A stretch of DNA of 32,748 nt, from positions 1 through 32,748 of the forward strand of contig CAYGAM010000013.1 of assembly GCA_964347915.1 (NCBI GenBank), written 5' to 3'. Both the position numbers and the translations under genes were made by a program. Positions 30,813 to 32,748 of the stretch are shown here, one piece after another. The notes under the pieces were generated by a model, which worked only from the letters and a program-made list of their open reading frames with translations, had not been told where the DNA came from and did not search any database. Position 1 is the stretch's first letter. Each line of letters starts with the position of its first letter. Source of the DNA: CAYGAM01 sp964347915. GTDB lineage: Archaea; Thermoproteota; Nitrososphaeria; Nitrososphaerales; Nitrosopumilaceae.

Positions 30813-31320
30813 ACTTTGATCTGACGTATTTTGGGACATAGACGTATCCTATGACGATTGCAAATATGGACGCGCCTATCGTTATGCTTATGATAAAGAT
30901 GTATCCGAACGGGCTCTGCGTGCTCATGTTGAACGTATATGTCAGGACGCCGCGATCTCCGACATCATACAAGTCGACTTTTACTATGTGGTTTCCCTGC
31001 GTCTCAAAGACAAAGTCCGTCTCAAGGTGCCCGCCCTCTATTCTTGAGGGAGCCACTGCGTGTATCTGATCCTGGTTGAAGAAGACTCTCATTCCGATAG
31101 TCATTCTTTCCACTTCCTCAAAGTCCGCATCCGTTACGCGCAGCAGTATCTGGGAAGCTTCGCCTATCTGGGGAAACTCTGGAAGCGTGGCTATTTGAAC
31201 GCGATACCCTCCCAAAAATTCTTCTGACGAGTTAAACAGGGAATGCCCGAACGACTCTTGCGCGGACGCAAGAAAAACTGCCGATGCCAGGACTGCCAGT
31301 GCGGCTGCTGTGCGCTTCAT
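30802..31320 (-). CDS. Exported membrane-anchored YtkA/FixH-like protein
   Basis: 172 residues from ATG 31320: an N-terminal signal peptide (RTAAALAVLASAVFLASA), an Ig-like outside domain with GYRVQIATLPEFPQIGEASQ and VTDADFEEVERM, then TQGNHIVKVDLYD, and a C-terminal membrane helix (GYIFIISITIGASIFAIVIG) with a basic tail. The outside domain resembles YtkA/FixH-type modules, which are found beside oxidases and copper-handling genes. A role in oxidase or copper assembly is inferred from fold and place only. TATA GAATATATGT (31342-31351) is 27 nt upstream of this start. Confidence 0.7.
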   Translation of the reverse strand: MKRTAAALAVLASAVFLASAQESFGHSLFNSSEEFLGGYRVQIATLPEFPQIGEASQILLRVTDADFEEVERMTIGMRVFFNQDQIHAVAPSRIEGGHLETDFVFETQGNHIVKVDLYDVGDRGVLTYTFNMSTQSPFGYIFIISITIGASIFAIVIGYVYVPKYVRSKFRS

Positions 31321-31341
31321 AATTATCATACAACGCATCTT

Positions 31342-31351
31342 GAATATATGT
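31342..31351 (-). promoter_or_regulatory. TATA box of YtkA/FixH-like gene
   Basis: ACATATATTC on the minus strand is centred 27 nt from ATG 31320. Confidence 0.6.
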
Positions 31352-31599
31352 CAATTATTTTGGGGCTTTGGCGATAGATTAGGCCGCCTTGGTTTTCAAC
31401 CATGCCTGATCTTCCATGCCGCAAAATTCGCGCATGCATGCTGCAGCAGCCTGCAGGAAACAAGCCTGAGGATCGCCCCGTGCAGCAGACGGACTGGCGA
31501 GGCGGCAGCAATATGGGACAATCAACGCGGTTGCCGGACGGGACCGGATCAGAGGATTGTCCGGCGGGGGGTTATGGAACAGACTTGCAAAGAAAACAG
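31352..31599. other. Spacer without recognised gene
   Basis: About 250 bp between divergent genes. Only short ORFs of poor protein character are seen. I see no RNA gene. Confidence 0.4.
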
Positions 31600-31608
31600 C
31601 CTTAAATG
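31600..31608 (+). promoter_or_regulatory. TATA box of NHL/Ig-like surface gene
   Basis: CCTTAAATG is centred 27 nt before the ATG at 31631. Confidence 0.55.
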
Positions 31609-31630
31609 TCTTGTAAAGTTATAGCAATTG

Positions 31631-32338
31631 ATGCTTATTGGCAAGCTGCCGGTTATTTGCCTCATATCGCTTGTTCTTTTACTAGTCCCGATACTCGCCT
31701 TTTCACGGATAACAGACGCAGGCACAAGCCTGTATCAGAGCGGAGCCGATCCGGGCAGCGTGCGCGAAATCAACCCTGCAACATCAACACTGGTGCACCA
31801 ATTCACATTATTAGTGGACGATCCATACGGAATGGACATGGACGCGCATGGGAATTTGTACATAGCAAACAAGGACGATGACGACATACTGCAGATAGCG
31901 CAAAACGGCACCGTATCGGTCTTTGCAGAAGGCTCGCTTGACGACCCAATCGGGGTGATAGTAGGGCCGCACTACGCAGGAACTGCAAGATCTGAAGGAG
32001 CGTCAAGCCGCAGCACAATCAACGACCAAAACGACGAACTTGAAGTCACACTGGCGTATCAGAACGGCACTGTTATTTTGGATCCGATCATTGTCCTGCG
32101 AGTACCGTACAATCTAACGGCAACAGCAGCTGATCCTGACGGCGACTCTGTTCTCATAGACGTCACGCATGACGATGAGCTGGATTCGATCATAACATTC
32201 GCAGACCATGGAAACGGGACGGCATCAATAGCCCTTGTTCCCGCTCAAAACATTACAGGCATACATTCATTCTGGATAAATGCGTCAGACGCGCACGGCA
32301 ACTATGAGCACGTACCGTACGAGGCGTCCCTGCCGTAA
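31631..32338 (+). CDS. Secreted NHL-repeat / Ig-like surface protein (main frame)
   Basis: 235 residues: signal peptide (LPVICLISLVLLLVPILAFS), a partial beta-propeller of NHL type (DPYGMDMDAHGNLYIANKDD, then DILQIAQNGTVSVFAEG and DDPIGVIVGP), then an Ig/cadherin-like domain (NLTATAADPDGDSVLIDVTH, ITGIHSFWINASDAHGNYEH). The propeller is far shorter than a complete 6-blade fold. The frame ends at TAA 32336-32338 without a membrane anchor, while a perfect membrane helix follows at once in another frame (32339-32400), so the gene may be frameshifted. ATG 31631 is set by TATA spacing. Confidence 0.75.
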   Translation: MLIGKLPVICLISLVLLLVPILAFSRITDAGTSLYQSGADPGSVREINPATSTLVHQFTLLVDDPYGMDMDAHGNLYIANKDDDDILQIAQNGTVSVFAEGSLDDPIGVIVGPHYAGTARSEGASSRSTINDQNDELEVTLAYQNGTVILDPIIVLRVPYNLTATAADPDGDSVLIDVTHDDELDSIITFADHGNGTASIALVPAQNITGIHSFWINASDAHGNYEHVPYEASLP

Positions 32339-32703
32339 AGATATCGTACGTTGCAGCCGCAGCAGTTGTAATTGCAGCTGCACTAGCTGTTTCATTACTG
32401 TACATGTCCGATATGCCGCCTTCCTACAGTTGTGAGATGATGCAAGTAATGTCTCCAGAAAATGATTGGGGATGCGTGACTCCTCCTACCGCGCAGTTTC
32501 TGGGAACTAAAGGATGGTCCATACTGGACGAATATCCAGAGAGGTACAAACATTATGTAGATCCCGAATGGGTGAAATATATCAATACTATTGAGTCCAG
32601 AAACCAGCCTTCGGATCCTCCTGTGGCAGAGAAGTTGGCTATAGAACTCAGGATGCCAAAGCTGCCGCTAGTCGGCCAGAGTGCAGACATCATCAGTAGT
32701 TGA
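32308..32703 (+). pseudogene. Out-of-frame 3' part: membrane anchor and C-terminal tail of the surface protein
   Basis: This frame is open from 32308 and encodes VKISYVAAAAVVIAAALAV and SLLYMSDMPPSYSCEMM, i.e. a hydrophobic helix plus a 100-residue tail ending at TGA 32701-32703. No ATG, GTG or TTG exists in frame before the helix; the first ATG (32404) excludes it. The most economical reading is one membrane-anchored protein of about 365 residues broken by a one-base change near 32330-32336. A separate small protein from 32404 (99 residues) is the alternative. The tail (WGCVTPPTAQFLGTKGWSIL, YVDPEWVKYINTIE) is not recognised. Confidence 0.5.
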
Positions 32704-32748
32704 AAATGTGTCCACTTACGGACAGTGCTGTTTTGAAGCATTCTGAGC

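Overview
This window is archaeal and most likely comes from an ammonia-oxidising thaumarchaeon (Nitrososphaerota, Nitrosopumilales, perhaps a Cenarchaeum-like or other host-associated lineage). The evidence is archaeal IF6, an archaeal histidyl-tRNA synthetase, a Sulfolobus-type dicluster ferredoxin, F420-type redox genes, a MIP18-PqqD fusion, the oxidase cluster with split CoxB and tandem cupredoxins, and a surface protein with the CFI-box C-terminus common in thaumarchaea. Promoters are TATA boxes about 25-30 nt upstream of the start codon, which implies mostly leaderless mRNAs. By eye the G+C content is about half. The lineage call is inference.

Layout. 1-2806: 3' part of a large Ig/cadherin-like surface protein that contains an internal 948-bp duplication. 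3172-6910: housekeeping genes (hisS, eif6, a ferredoxin, a four-CBS protein), with a 12-bp-periodic degenerate tandem array at 5139-5360. 7133-17600: an accessory, defence-like island holding a RelBE-like toxin-antitoxin pair, a two-gene type III-like restriction-modification system (mod then res, minus strand), a divergent AbrB-like regulator, an archaeal-type ATPase whose promoter carries palindromic repeats, a YwgA-like protein whose 5' end lies inside a 20-bp inverted repeat, two orphan ORFs, and a frameshifted second YwgA-like gene. The island ends at the 3' end of a tRNA-Lys gene (17976-18049).

18097-26136: core genes again. These are a SRPBCC protein with a ribbon-helix-helix-like tail, mtnA, MIP18-PqqD, a HEPN protein, an SDR without the canonical lysine, an atypical tRNA-Arg, a class I aminotransferase, a PPOX / membrane protein / npdG set that probably handles F420, and a histidine phosphatase. 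26137-27139 is about 1 kb without a credible gene.

27140-30812: terminal oxidase operon (CoxB split into a TM1 subunit and a TM2-CuA subunit, CoxA, a membrane-anchored double cupredoxin, and a half-size CtaA-like heme A synthase). Convergent to it is an exported YtkA/FixH-like protein. The window ends with a secreted NHL/Ig-like surface protein whose membrane anchor lies in another frame.

In the island, the modification and restriction genes should act together as one enzyme. The adjacent AbrB, ATPase, YwgA-like and toxin-antitoxin genes look like separate accessory modules collected at the same site; no functional link between them is visible from sequence alone.
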